A stretch of DNA of 64,000 nucleotides, taken from Neorhizobium sp. SHOUNA12A. GTDB lineage: Bacteria; Pseudomonadota; Alphaproteobacteria; Rhizobiales; Rhizobiaceae. The stretch spans positions 1 to 64,000 of the forward strand of contig NZ_JALBGV010000025.1 in assembly GCF_023006505.1 (NCBI RefSeq), read 5' to 3'. The translations under genes were made by a program, and so were the position numbers. The notes under the pieces were generated by a model. It worked only from the letters and a program-made list of their open reading frames with translations, was not told where the DNA came from and searched no databases. Shown here one piece after another: positions 37,974-44,853 of the stretch. The first letter of the stretch is position 1. Every line of letters starts with the position of its first letter.

Positions 37974-37998
37974 AAGGGTCGCCTCGAGCGGCCCTTTT
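37974..37998 (+). terminator. Intrinsic terminator after the short transcript
   Basis: AAGGGTCGC (37974-37982) pairs with GCGGCCCTT (37988-37996), including one G-T pair, around CTCGA, and is followed by TTCC. It separates the short transcript from the DUF1127 gene. Confidence 0.7.
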
Positions 37999-38074
37999 CC
38001 ATTTTATGGCCCTTCATTCAAAGCCGCTTTACTGGCTGGCGGCTCTTCATTTTTCATTATTTCTAATATGAGAA

Positions 38075-38099
38075 CACCTATGCGCCCCTCGCATAGGTG
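38075..38099. repeat. Perfect 10-bp hairpin upstream of the DUF1127 gene
   Basis: CACCTATGCG/CGCATAGGTG with loop CCCCT, 121 bases upstream of the ATG. There is no T-tract, so it is either an operator dyad or a 5' leader hairpin. Confidence 0.6.
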
Positions 38100-38219
38100 G
38101 CCTGCCAAGTGGGCGCTTTCAGTGCACGTTTGATGAGCTTATATAAGCGTCATCGAAGCAAACGAGAGCGCCAAGGACTGGCGCTCAAGCTTCGAAAATC
38201 CCAGGAAAGGGGAACCATC

Positions 38220-38366
38220 ATGAACGTCGCACGCACTCTCAACAATTGGCGCAAGTATCGTCAGACGGTTGCCGAACTGGGCCGTATGACACCGCGCGAA
38301 CTCAACGATCTCGGCATCGCCCAGGGCGATATCCGCCGGGTTGCGCGTCAGGCCGTCGGCTTCTGA
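38220..38366 (+). CDS. DUF1127 small arginine-rich protein
   Basis: A 48-residue basic protein with the DUF1127 signature: TLNNWRKYRQTVAELGRMTPRELNDLGIAQGDIRRVARQAVGF. These small proteins in alphaproteobacteria bind RNA and affect small-RNA turnover, phosphate and carbon responses in Agrobacterium and Rhodobacter. GGAAAGGGG precedes the ATG; the leader contains the hairpin at 38075-38099. A strong terminator follows, so the gene is monocistronic. A longer frame upstream has no homology and is not used. Confidence 0.92.
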   Translation: MNVARTLNNWRKYRQTVAELGRMTPRELNDLGIAQGDIRRVARQAVGF

Positions 38367-38392
38367 TCGCCATCTGACCTCTATTTATGTCG

Positions 38393-38416
38393 AACGCCCG
38401 CATCCGCGGGCGTTTT
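38393..38416 (+). terminator. Intrinsic terminator of the DUF1127 gene
   Basis: A perfect AACGCCCGC/GCGGGCGTT stem (38393-38401, 38406-38414) with loop ATCC is followed directly by TT, giving a TTTT tail. Confidence 0.88.
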
Positions 38417-38439
38417 GCATTTCATGCATAGCTGCCATC

Positions 38440-39177
38440 TTAAATCCCGATCCGCCCGAGTGCCGGCACCTTGATGCCGGGATTGGCGAAATCGAGGCCT
38501 GCGACCAGGCCGAGGAAGTGCACCTCAAACCCGCTGCGCAGGCCGGCCGATAGGCCGATGAGGCCGCGCACGGTCAGATGTATGTCGCGCCAGTCGTCGT
38601 CCACGTGGATGAATTCGCCGTCCGGCAGATAGTCGCGCCCAACTGCGTGCGGCGGCAGCACGGCGTCGAGTTCCGGCACGGTCCGCAGCACATGGGCGAC
38701 GAAGGTGTTGGAGTTCGGTCCCGGCCAGATCGTGTAACCGCCCGGCTTGGCATAGGGGTAGGCGGCGATCGCGCCCTCGATCTTGGGGATCAGCAGTTCC
38801 GCCTTCGGGCCGGTCACCGAGGTGACGAGCTGCGGCGTGTTGGAATACCAGTAGGCGTCAGGCGAATAGCCGTTACGGCGGATCGGCGAACCCCAGCCGA
38901 CCTTGTCGTAACGCGTATAGGTTTTCGCGCCCTTTTCCTTGAAGACGATCCAGGCATGGCTCGCGACCGCGCCCTTCAGGCCTCCCGTCGTCGCCAAGAA
39001 GACGTAGATTGCCGCTTCGTTGCTTGTCTCAGGTTTCGGCAGGATGCCCGCCGACGACCAGCGCGCATCGCGCCAGCCCGACGGCCGGTCCCTGATCGCC
39101 CACAACCCTGCCGACGCGAAGGTCGGAACCAGGTAAACGATGAAGATGACCAGAAACAACCGCTTAACCGATTTCAT
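38440..39177 (-). CDS. DUF3750 family exported/membrane-anchored protein
   Basis: A 245-residue protein with an N-terminal hydrophobic segment (VKRLFLVIFIVYLVPTFASAGLWAI) that is a signal or anchor, followed by the DUF3750 domain: YVFLATTGGLKGAVASHAWIVFKEKGAKTYTRYDKVGWG, then YPYAKPGGYTIWPGPNSNTFVAHVLRTVPELDAVLPPHAVGRDYLPDG. The HAW, NSNTF and GRD segments resemble a cysteine/transglutaminase-like fold (weak inference). Function unknown. An in-frame ATG 12 bases upstream (39189) is an alternative start. It diverges from the asparaginase gene. Confidence 0.8.
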   Translation of the reverse strand: MKSVKRLFLVIFIVYLVPTFASAGLWAIRDRPSGWRDARWSSAGILPKPETSNEAAIYVFLATTGGLKGAVASHAWIVFKEKGAKTYTRYDKVGWGSPIRRNGYSPDAYWYSNTPQLVTSVTGPKAELLIPKIEGAIAAYPYAKPGGYTIWPGPNSNTFVAHVLRTVPELDAVLPPHAVGRDYLPDGEFIHVDDDWRDIHLTVRGLIGLSAGLRSGFEVHFLGLVAGLDFANPGIKVPALGRIGI

Positions 39178-39271
39178 ACGGCCCCCCATGAAAATCCCGC
39201 CGGACTCGTTTAAGAGCCTGTGATATCGCCAGACGATAGGCACATTGAAACCGGCAATTTCAGGACAGACC

Positions 39272-40279
39272 ATGCAAAACCCCGTTACCGTCGAAGTCAC
39301 TAGAGGCAACCTGGTCGAAAGCCGCCATCGCGGGCTCGGTGCCGTCGTCGATGGTGACGGCAAGGTGCTGTTTTCGTTCGGGGAGGCGGAAGCGCATGTT
39401 TTCCCCCGTTCCGCCAGCAAGGCTATGCAGGCGCTGCCGCTCATCGAAAGCGGTGCGGCGGATGCCTATGGCTTCGGCAACAAGGAACTCGCCTTTGCCT
39501 GCGCCTCCCATTCCGGCGAGGACGCGCATGTGGCGATGGCCGCCTCGATGCTGAGCAAGGCCGGCCGCGACGACAGCGCGCTCGAATGCGGCGCCCATTG
39601 GTCCTCGGAACAGGCGGTGCTGATCCATCAGGCCCGCACCATCGAAGCGCCGACGGCACTTCACAACAACTGCTCCGGCAAACATTCCGGCTTCGTCTGC
39701 ACCTGCGTCCACACGGGAATGAACCTGGAAGGCTACGTCGATTACGACCATCCGCTGCAGGCCGAAATCCGCGGCACGATGGAAACCTTGACCGGCGCCA
39801 TCATCGGCCACCAGAATTGCGGCACCGACGGCTGCTCGATCCCGACTTATGCGGTGCCGCTGAAGGGCCTTGCCCACGGTTTTGCAAAAATGGCGACCGG
39901 CAACACCCTGTCCGCTGAGCGCGCCAAGGCCTCGCGCCGGTTGATGGATGCCTGCATGGCCGAACCCTTTTATGTCGCCGGCACCAACCGCGCCTGCACC
40001 AGGCTGATGGAAGTCGCGCCCGGCAAGATCTTCGCCAAGACCGGCGCCGAAGGCGTCTTCATTGCAGCACTTCCCGACCAGGGCATCGCCATGGCGGTGA
40101 AATGCGAGGACGGCACGACGCGCGCCGCCGAAGCCATGATCTTCGCCCTGATCGCCCGCTATTTCGAAAAGGGCGGCGATGTGCATGGCAAGCTGATGGC
40201 GATGGCCAACAAGCCGATGAAGAACTGGAACGGCATCCATGTGGGCGATGTCAGGGTGACCGACGCGCTGTTTGCGTGA
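39272..40279 (+). CDS. L-asparaginase II (ReAV/AsnII type)
   Basis: Hydrolyses L-asparagine to aspartate and ammonia. The 335-residue protein belongs to the Rhizobium etli ReAV family, which is unrelated to the classical EcAII fold. The Ser-Lys tandem SASK (Ser47-Lys50) and a second nucleophile serine in ACASHSGEDAH (Ser79) match the known active site. Cys134 (NNCSGKHSGF) and a Cys near 188 (GHQNCGTDGC) match the zinc-binding cysteines of ReAV. The C-terminal KTGAEGVFIAALPDQG is also conserved. A start ATG at 39272 is preceded by AGGACA; the longer frame is unsupported. It probably supports growth on asparagine. Confidence 0.9.
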   Translation: MQNPVTVEVTRGNLVESRHRGLGAVVDGDGKVLFSFGEAEAHVFPRSASKAMQALPLIESGAADAYGFGNKELAFACASHSGEDAHVAMAASMLSKAGRDDSALECGAHWSSEQAVLIHQARTIEAPTALHNNCSGKHSGFVCTCVHTGMNLEGYVDYDHPLQAEIRGTMETLTGAIIGHQNCGTDGCSIPTYAVPLKGLAHGFAKMATGNTLSAERAKASRRLMDACMAEPFYVAGTNRACTRLMEVAPGKIFAKTGAEGVFIAALPDQGIAMAVKCEDGTTRAAEAMIFALIARYFEKGGDVHGKLMAMANKPMKNWNGIHVGDVRVTDALFA

Positions 40280-40352
40280 GGTTGGCGAGACTGCTTCGGT
40301 CGGAATACAATCCACCGGACAAGGCTTTGGGGCAGCCGGCTCCCATATACGC

Positions 40353-40466
40353 CGTCATCCTCGGGCTTGACCCGAGGATCCATCCACGCGAAGTCCTTCG
40401 CATGAAAAAAAAGTCCCTTCGCCGCAGACGCGGCGGTGGATCCTCGGGTCAAGCCCGAGGATGACG
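40353..40466. repeat. Inverted pair of alphaproteobacterial palindromic repeats, second locus
   Basis: A unit with CCTCGGGCTTGACCCGAGGA (40353-40386) faces its inverse (40436-40466) across a 49-base centre. The units match those at 32869-33058. No gene is supported between the asparaginase and DeoR genes (40280-40531). Confidence 0.85.
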
Positions 40467-40531
40467 ACCACGAGGATAGGGCGTGCCATAGAGTGGCGAG
40501 CAGGCGTCACTTGCGGCGGCAAAGCGCCGCC

Positions 40532-41287
40532 CTAACTCTCGGCCACATGAACCCCCACCGCCCGATAGGGTGCCAGCCGCTCCTCCTCGATCCCCTCCTG
40601 CACGATCATGCCCGACAATCCCGAAACCGGCATGATCACGTGCGGCGAGACCGCATCCAGCTTTTCCGCCGTGACGAGCGTGATCGTCTCCATCGAACAT
40701 GCTGCGATATGGCGCTTGATCGCCGCCTCCTCGAAATCGCCGGTCGAGAGCCCGCGCACTGGATGGGCGGCGGTGATGCCGAGGAAGAAGATGTCCGGCC
40801 GCATCAGCGCGATCTGCGCCATCGCCGCGGCGCCGGTCGCCACCATTGAATGTTTGTAGAGTTTTCCGCCGATCAGGATCACCTCCGCCGTCGGATGATG
40901 CTCGAGGTCCGCCGCGATCGTCGGGCTGTGGGTGACGACGGTGAAGCGGAAATCGCGGGGTAGCGCGCGGGCGATTTCCGCCGTCGATGTGCCGCCGTCG
41001 AGAAAGATCGTCTGGCCAGGTTTCACCATGTCTGCTGCGGCCTTGCCAAGCCGCTGCTTCACATCCGATGACACCACCCTGCGGGCGGAAAAATCCGGCA
41101 GGTCGGGAGAGGCCGGCATCGCCCCGCCATGCACGCGCCGCAGCAGTCCTTCCGCCGCCATCTCCCGAAGATCCCGCCGGATCGTATCCTCAGATAGCGA
41201 AAACTCTTCCGCCGCCCGTTTGGCGACGACCTGTCCCTCCTGGCGCAGCATATCGAGGATGAGGCTCTTGCGTTGGCTTGTCAGCAT
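40532..41287 (-). CDS. DeoR-family transcriptional repressor
   Basis: A 251-residue repressor: N-terminal DeoR HTH (ILDMLRQEGQVVAKRAAEEFSLSEDTIRRDLREMAAEGLLRRVHGGA), then the sugar-phosphate-binding domain with FLDGGTSTAEIARAL and VITAEKL-type C-terminal sequence (TLVTAEKLDAVSPHVIMPVSGL). DeoR proteins sense phosphorylated sugars or nucleosides. It is divergent from the DUF4406 gene, and the space between contains a 79-bp-wide inverted repeat suited to a looping repressor. Confidence 0.9.
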   Translation of the reverse strand: MLTSQRKSLILDMLRQEGQVVAKRAAEEFSLSEDTIRRDLREMAAEGLLRRVHGGAMPASPDLPDFSARRVVSSDVKQRLGKAAADMVKPGQTIFLDGGTSTAEIARALPRDFRFTVVTHSPTIAADLEHHPTAEVILIGGKLYKHSMVATGAAAMAQIALMRPDIFFLGITAAHPVRGLSTGDFEEAAIKRHIAACSMETITLVTAEKLDAVSPHVIMPVSGLSGMIVQEGIEEERLAPYRAVGVHVAES

Positions 41288-41297
41288 GGTCTTGACT

Positions 41298-41376
41298 CTG
41301 CACGAAATTGCATGAATAAGCGCATTTATGCCTGATATTGCCGCTGATGTAAAGCATTTCAGGCTAATTCGTGCAG
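41298..41376. promoter_or_regulatory. Long-range inverted repeat between the DeoR and DUF4406 genes
   Basis: CTGCACGAA (41298-41306) and TTCGTGCAG (41368-41376) are perfect 9-bp inverted copies 61 bases apart. Between them GCATGAAT-AAGCGC-ATTTATGC (41310-41331) is a second, 7/8-matched dyad. DeoR repressors often bind two spaced sites; this arrangement would suit DNA looping. Confidence 0.55.
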
Positions 41377-41412
41377 TTCCGCGATGGATGCGGACAAGTT
41401 GGAGAAGCGAAG

Positions 41413-41769
41413 ATGTTGATCTTGATTGCAGGCCCTTACCGCTCGGGCACCAATGACGACCCTCAGAAGATGGCCGAGAACCTGAAACGGCTCGAAGCGC
41501 CGTCCCACGCGCTGTTCGAGGCCGGTCACGTGCCGATGATCGGCGAATGGGTGGCGCTGCCGGTCTGGCACGCGGCCGGCGGAAAGCATGTCGGCGACGA
41601 TCTCTACGAGGAGATCTTTCACCCGGTCGCCGGACGCCTGCTGCAGCTCTGCGAAGGCGTGTTGCGTCTGCCGGGTGCCTCCAAGGGCGCTGACAACGAC
41701 GTCAGGATTGCCAATGAGCGCGGCATTCCGGTCTGGCGTCGGCTGGAGGATGTGCCAGGAGTCAGTTGA
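41413..41769 (+). CDS. DUF4406 nucleoside-deoxyribosyltransferase-like protein
   Basis: A 118-residue protein with the nucleoside 2-deoxyribosyltransferase-like fold: MLILIAGPYRSGTNDDPQKMAENLKRLEAPSHALFEAGHVPMIGEWVALP, and LQLCEGVLRLPGASKGADNDVRIANERGIPV. The GPYRSG start and GASKGAD nucleoside-binding loop are typical. DUF4406 members are often in phage or metabolic contexts; substrate is unknown. GGAGAAG precedes the ATG. It is divergent from a DeoR repressor, hinting that a nucleoside or sugar phosphate is the signal. Confidence 0.8.
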   Translation: MLILIAGPYRSGTNDDPQKMAENLKRLEAPSHALFEAGHVPMIGEWVALPVWHAAGGKHVGDDLYEEIFHPVAGRLLQLCEGVLRLPGASKGADNDVRIANERGIPVWRRLEDVPGVS

Positions 41770-41850
41770 CCGGCGTCAATTGATCGCCGGTTTGAGGCTT
41801 TCGGCTTCGAAAAACCGTGTTAGAACATCGCCGCTCAACGGAGGATTTTC

Positions 41851-42483
41851 ATGTATACGCTGTTCTTTTCGCCCAATGCCTGTTCGCTGGCCAGCCATAT
41901 CGCGCTTGCCGAATCCGGTCTTCCCTACGAGATCAAGTGGGTGAAATTCGCCGACAAGGAACAGCAGTCGGAAGCTTTTCTGAAGATCAATCCGAAAGGC
42001 CGTGTTCCGGCACTCGCGACCGATCGGGGCGTCATCACCGAGTCCGTTGCGATCCTCGCCTTCATCGCCCAGGCGGCACCCGATGCGAAGCTTGCGCCGC
42101 TCGACGACCCGTTCCTGTTCGGCAAGATGCAGGCGTTCAACGCCTATATAGCCTCGACGGTGCATGTCGCCTATGCTCATTGGCGCCGCGGTTATCGCTG
42201 GGCGGACAACCAGTCCTCCTTCGACGACATGGTCGCCAAGGCGCCAAAGGTCTTTCATGACTGCTTTCAGGTGATCGAGGACTCGTTGCTCGAAGGCCCC
42301 TATGTGCTCGGCGAAACCTATTCGGTCGCCGACCCCTATCTCTACCTGATGACCGACTGGCTCGCCAACATGAAGCTCGAACGTGCGGACTTCCCGAAGG
42401 TCAATGCGCATTACGAGCGGATGAGACAGCGTCCGGCCGTTCAGCGTGCCCTGGCCGAGCAGGCTGCCGCGACCGCGGCCTGA
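41851..42483 (+). CDS. Glutathione S-transferase
   Basis: A 210-residue GST with an N-terminal thioredoxin-like domain (MYTLFFSPNACSLASHIALAESGLPYEIKWVKF, INPKGRVPALATDRGVITESVAILAFIA) and a C-terminal helical domain (FQVIEDSLLEGPYVLGETYSVADPYLYLMTDWLA). Cys11 in SPNACS and the bacterial beta-class pattern suggest a Cys-type GST. It conjugates glutathione to electrophiles or reduces disulfides; natural substrate unknown. It converges on the MmcQ/YjbR gene. Confidence 0.93.
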   Translation: MYTLFFSPNACSLASHIALAESGLPYEIKWVKFADKEQQSEAFLKINPKGRVPALATDRGVITESVAILAFIAQAAPDAKLAPLDDPFLFGKMQAFNAYIASTVHVAYAHWRRGYRWADNQSSFDDMVAKAPKVFHDCFQVIEDSLLEGPYVLGETYSVADPYLYLMTDWLANMKLERADFPKVNAHYERMRQRPAVQRALAEQAAATAA

Positions 42484-42496
42484 TCCCTCTAGTGTG

Positions 42497-42850
42497 CTAA
42501 CCCCGGTAGGTGGCGGCAAGCTTTTTCGGCGCCCGAAAGCGCCATGCCGCCACCAGCCGTACTTTGAGTTCCTCGTCGCCGATCTCCTCGATCCTGACCG
42601 GCAGCGACGGCCAGCCGCGATAATGGTCGCTCTGGAAATAGATCTCCGGCGCCATCTCGATCAGCCGCTCCTTTTCGTCGACCGGAATGGCGAGCACGAT
42701 GGTCTCGTTATTCTTGATCGAGACGAAAGCCTTGCCGCCCACCTTCAATGACGGTGTGCCGTAATGGGTCGATTGCTCGACCTCGGGCAGCCCTGCTTGG
42801 GCCGCGAGCAGTTTCAGCCGCTCGAATATCGAATTTTTGACGTCAGGCAT
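42497..42850 (-). CDS. MmcQ/YjbR-family protein
   Basis: A 117-residue protein of the MmcQ/YjbR fold: THYGTPSLKVGGKAFVSIKNNETIVLAIPVDEKERLIEM, then YRGWPSLPVRIEEIGDEELKVRLVAAWRFRAPKKLAATY. The family is predicted to bind DNA through a cyanobacterial double-psi-like fold, but the function is unknown. The ATG at 42850 is chosen; a GTG three codons upstream is possible. It is convergent with the GST gene. Confidence 0.82.
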   Translation of the reverse strand: MPDVKNSIFERLKLLAAQAGLPEVEQSTHYGTPSLKVGGKAFVSIKNNETIVLAIPVDEKERLIEMAPEIYFQSDHYRGWPSLPVRIEEIGDEELKVRLVAAWRFRAPKKLAATYRG

Positions 42851-42886
42851 ATGATCCACCCTTTCGGGACGCGGATCATAAGGCCG

Positions 42887-43087
42887 TCAGGCGCATTTCG
42901 CGAGAGGCGCTTTGTTGCGGTTCGTCTCAGCGTGAAGCGGGCGCGGGAAGGGCAGGTCGGCAAGCTGCCGCAGGTCCATCGCGCGGATGTCGGGATGACG
43001 GAACGGGTCGTTCGACTGCAGGTCCGTCAATGTTTCGGGCGTTTCCAACCAGGTTTTCAGGTTCAAGAAAATCTTCAGCGGTCCCAT
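42887..43087 (-). CDS. Small protein of unknown function, divergent from a LysR regulator
   Basis: A 66-residue protein: MGPLKIFLNLKTWLETPE, then the motif HPDIRAMDLRQLADLPFPRP. The MDLRQLADLPF core echoes the DUF1127 motif (M.p.eL.DLgi), so it may be a distant or extended member; this is tentative. GAGGTG lies six bases before the ATG. It is divergently transcribed from the LysR gene with a perfect dyad just upstream of its ribosome site, which suggests LysR control. Confidence 0.6.
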   Translation of the reverse strand: MGPLKIFLNLKTWLETPETLTDLQSNDPFRHPDIRAMDLRQLADLPFPRPLHAETNRNKAPLAKCA

Positions 43088-43099
43088 GACCGTCACCTC

Positions 43100-43118
43100 G
43101 CAAATTGTTACCATTTGC
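43100..43118. promoter_or_regulatory. LysR-type dyad between the small gene and the LysR gene
   Basis: GCAAAT-TGTTACC-ATTTGC is a perfect inverted repeat and fits the T-N11-A geometry of LysR-type binding sites. It is 12 bases upstream of the small gene's ATG (on the minus strand) and 70 bases before the LysR start. Confidence 0.6.
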
Positions 43119-43188
43119 AAAGGCAATATCGGCTCTGTTGCTCCCATTTTCAATTGAGTTCTTGAGAAGAAGATTATAGAAAATCTAT

Positions 43189-44085
43189 ATGGGCAATCTC
43201 AACCTCGTGCATCTCAACGGCTTGCGGGCGCTGGAGGCGGTCGGCCGCCTCGGCTCGCTGCAGGCGGCGGCGGACGAGCTCGGCGTGTCAGTCGGCGCCG
43301 TCAGTCAGCAAGTCATCAAGGCGGAAGCCCAGCTCGGCCAGCCGGTCTTTCAGCGCCTGCCGAAGGGCATGATGCCGGCCGACTCGGCGCGGCCGATGCT
43401 GGCGCGGCTGACCGAAGGATTTCATGCGCTGTCTGAAGCGGTGGTGATCGGCCGCCAGCAGGACGATGCGCTGCTGACCATTTCCGTCGCACCGGTGTTT
43501 GCGGCGCGCTTCCTCGTCCACCGGCTCGACCGGTTCTCAAGCCTGCATCCGGAAATTCGGCTGCGGATCGATGCGACGACCAGGCTTGCCGATCTCGGCG
43601 TCGACGATATCGATCTCGGCATCCGCGTCGGGCCGGGCACCTGGCCGGGCGTCGATGCCGAACTGCTGATCGAGCAGACGGTGTTTCCGGTCTGCTCGCC
43701 GGCGCTTGCAGAAAAACTGAACGAGCCGAAGGACATCCTGAAACTGCCGGCGATCATTGACGGTCCCTCGATGTTTTCCTGGGAGATCTGGCTGAACGAG
43801 GCGGGATTGTCCGGCGCCGGCATGGCGACCCGCCACGTCTTCAACGACGCCTCGCTCTGCCTCGACGCAACGATCGCGGGCCAGGGCGTGATGCTCGCCT
43901 GGCATACGCTCGCCACCTACGCGCTGGAACAGGGGCGGCTGATCGAGCCGTTTTCGATCCGGGCGCATACCGGCATGGGGCATTATCTCGTCACCCGCGC
44001 CGGCGCACGATTGCCGGCGAAGGTGAAGGCTTTCCGGGATTGGCTGAAGACGGAACTGCCGCCGCTCTCGGAGAGCCGGAAATAA
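43189..44085 (+). CDS. LysR-family transcriptional regulator (GcvA-like)
   Basis: A 298-residue LTTR: winged HTH LNGLRALEAVGRLGSLQAAADELGVSVGAVSQQVIKAEAQLGQPVFQRLPKGM at the N-terminus and a substrate-binding regulatory domain after residue 90 (SVAPVFAARFLVHRLDRFSSLHPEIRLRIDATTRLADLGVDDIDLGIRVGPGTWPGV). The GcvA-type start LNGLRAL places it in that subgroup, which often controls amino-acid or drug genes. Its end is 4 bases from a convergent GST gene. Confidence 0.93.
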   Translation: MGNLNLVHLNGLRALEAVGRLGSLQAAADELGVSVGAVSQQVIKAEAQLGQPVFQRLPKGMMPADSARPMLARLTEGFHALSEAVVIGRQQDDALLTISVAPVFAARFLVHRLDRFSSLHPEIRLRIDATTRLADLGVDDIDLGIRVGPGTWPGVDAELLIEQTVFPVCSPALAEKLNEPKDILKLPAIIDGPSMFSWEIWLNEAGLSGAGMATRHVFNDASLCLDATIAGQGVMLAWHTLATYALEQGRLIEPFSIRAHTGMGHYLVTRAGARLPAKVKAFRDWLKTELPPLSESRK

Positions 44086-44089
44086 AGCG

Positions 44090-44749
44090 TTACGCCGGTT
44101 CGGCGGTCCGCTTGTCCCACATTGCCTTGAAGCCCGGGCGGGCCTGGGCGGCCTCGATCCAGGCTTTCAATGCCGGGCGGCTGTCGAACAGCGGCGCGTA
44201 CCCTTGAGCATAACGCACGACTTCCGCGACGTTGATGTCGGCAACGGTGAAGCGGCCGCCGACCATGTGGCTAGTCCTGGAAAGGTGCTTTTCGAGCACG
44301 TCGAACGGACGCTTCAGGGTGCGGGCGGCAACCTCGATATCGGCCTTGCCCTCTTCCGTTTCTGCCCGGCCGCCGGCGATCGTGGCGGAGATCTTCAGGG
44401 CAGGGGTCTCGACGCTGGTTGCGCCGAACAGCGACCACTGCACCATCTGGCCTTCTTCTGCGATATCCTTCGGGCCGAGCTCGCCGCCGTATTTGCGGGC
44501 GAGATAGAGCGTGATGGCGAGCGATTCGTGCAGCACGAAACCGTCGTCATCCATCGACGGGATCGAGCCCATCGGGTTGATCGCCAGGAATTCCGGCGAC
44601 AGCGTGTTGATCGGCGCGCCAGCCGCCATCGGTTCGGGCAGGCGGTAGCCCTGGATGATCGGTACCTGTTCGAAAGGAATACCCAGTTCTTCGACGAGCC
44701 AGAGCGGGCGCGTGGCGCGCGAGCGATAAACGCCATAGATTTTCAGCAT
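44090..44749 (-). CDS. Glutathione S-transferase
   Basis: A 219-residue GST: N-terminal MLKIYGVYRSRATRPLWLVEELGIPFEQVPI with Ser/Arg instead of the beta-class Cys, INPMGSIPSMDDDGFVLHESLAITLYLARKY, and the C-terminal domain LSRTSHMVGGRFTVADINVAEVVRYAQGY. It is likely a Ser- or Tyr-type GST of unknown substrate. The same gene neighbourhood has a second, different GST at 41851. Confidence 0.9.
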   Translation of the reverse strand: MLKIYGVYRSRATRPLWLVEELGIPFEQVPIIQGYRLPEPMAAGAPINTLSPEFLAINPMGSIPSMDDDGFVLHESLAITLYLARKYGGELGPKDIAEEGQMVQWSLFGATSVETPALKISATIAGGRAETEEGKADIEVAARTLKRPFDVLEKHLSRTSHMVGGRFTVADINVAEVVRYAQGYAPLFDSRPALKAWIEAAQARPGFKAMWDKRTAEPA

Positions 44750-44853
44750 TAAAGTCCCTCCAGAAAATGCGAGCGCAAGCTACGGGCAGCGCGGGCAAAA
44801 CGGAAGACCAATCCGCGTTGGACGATGATGAAAGTTTTCGATGAATCAAGCGG

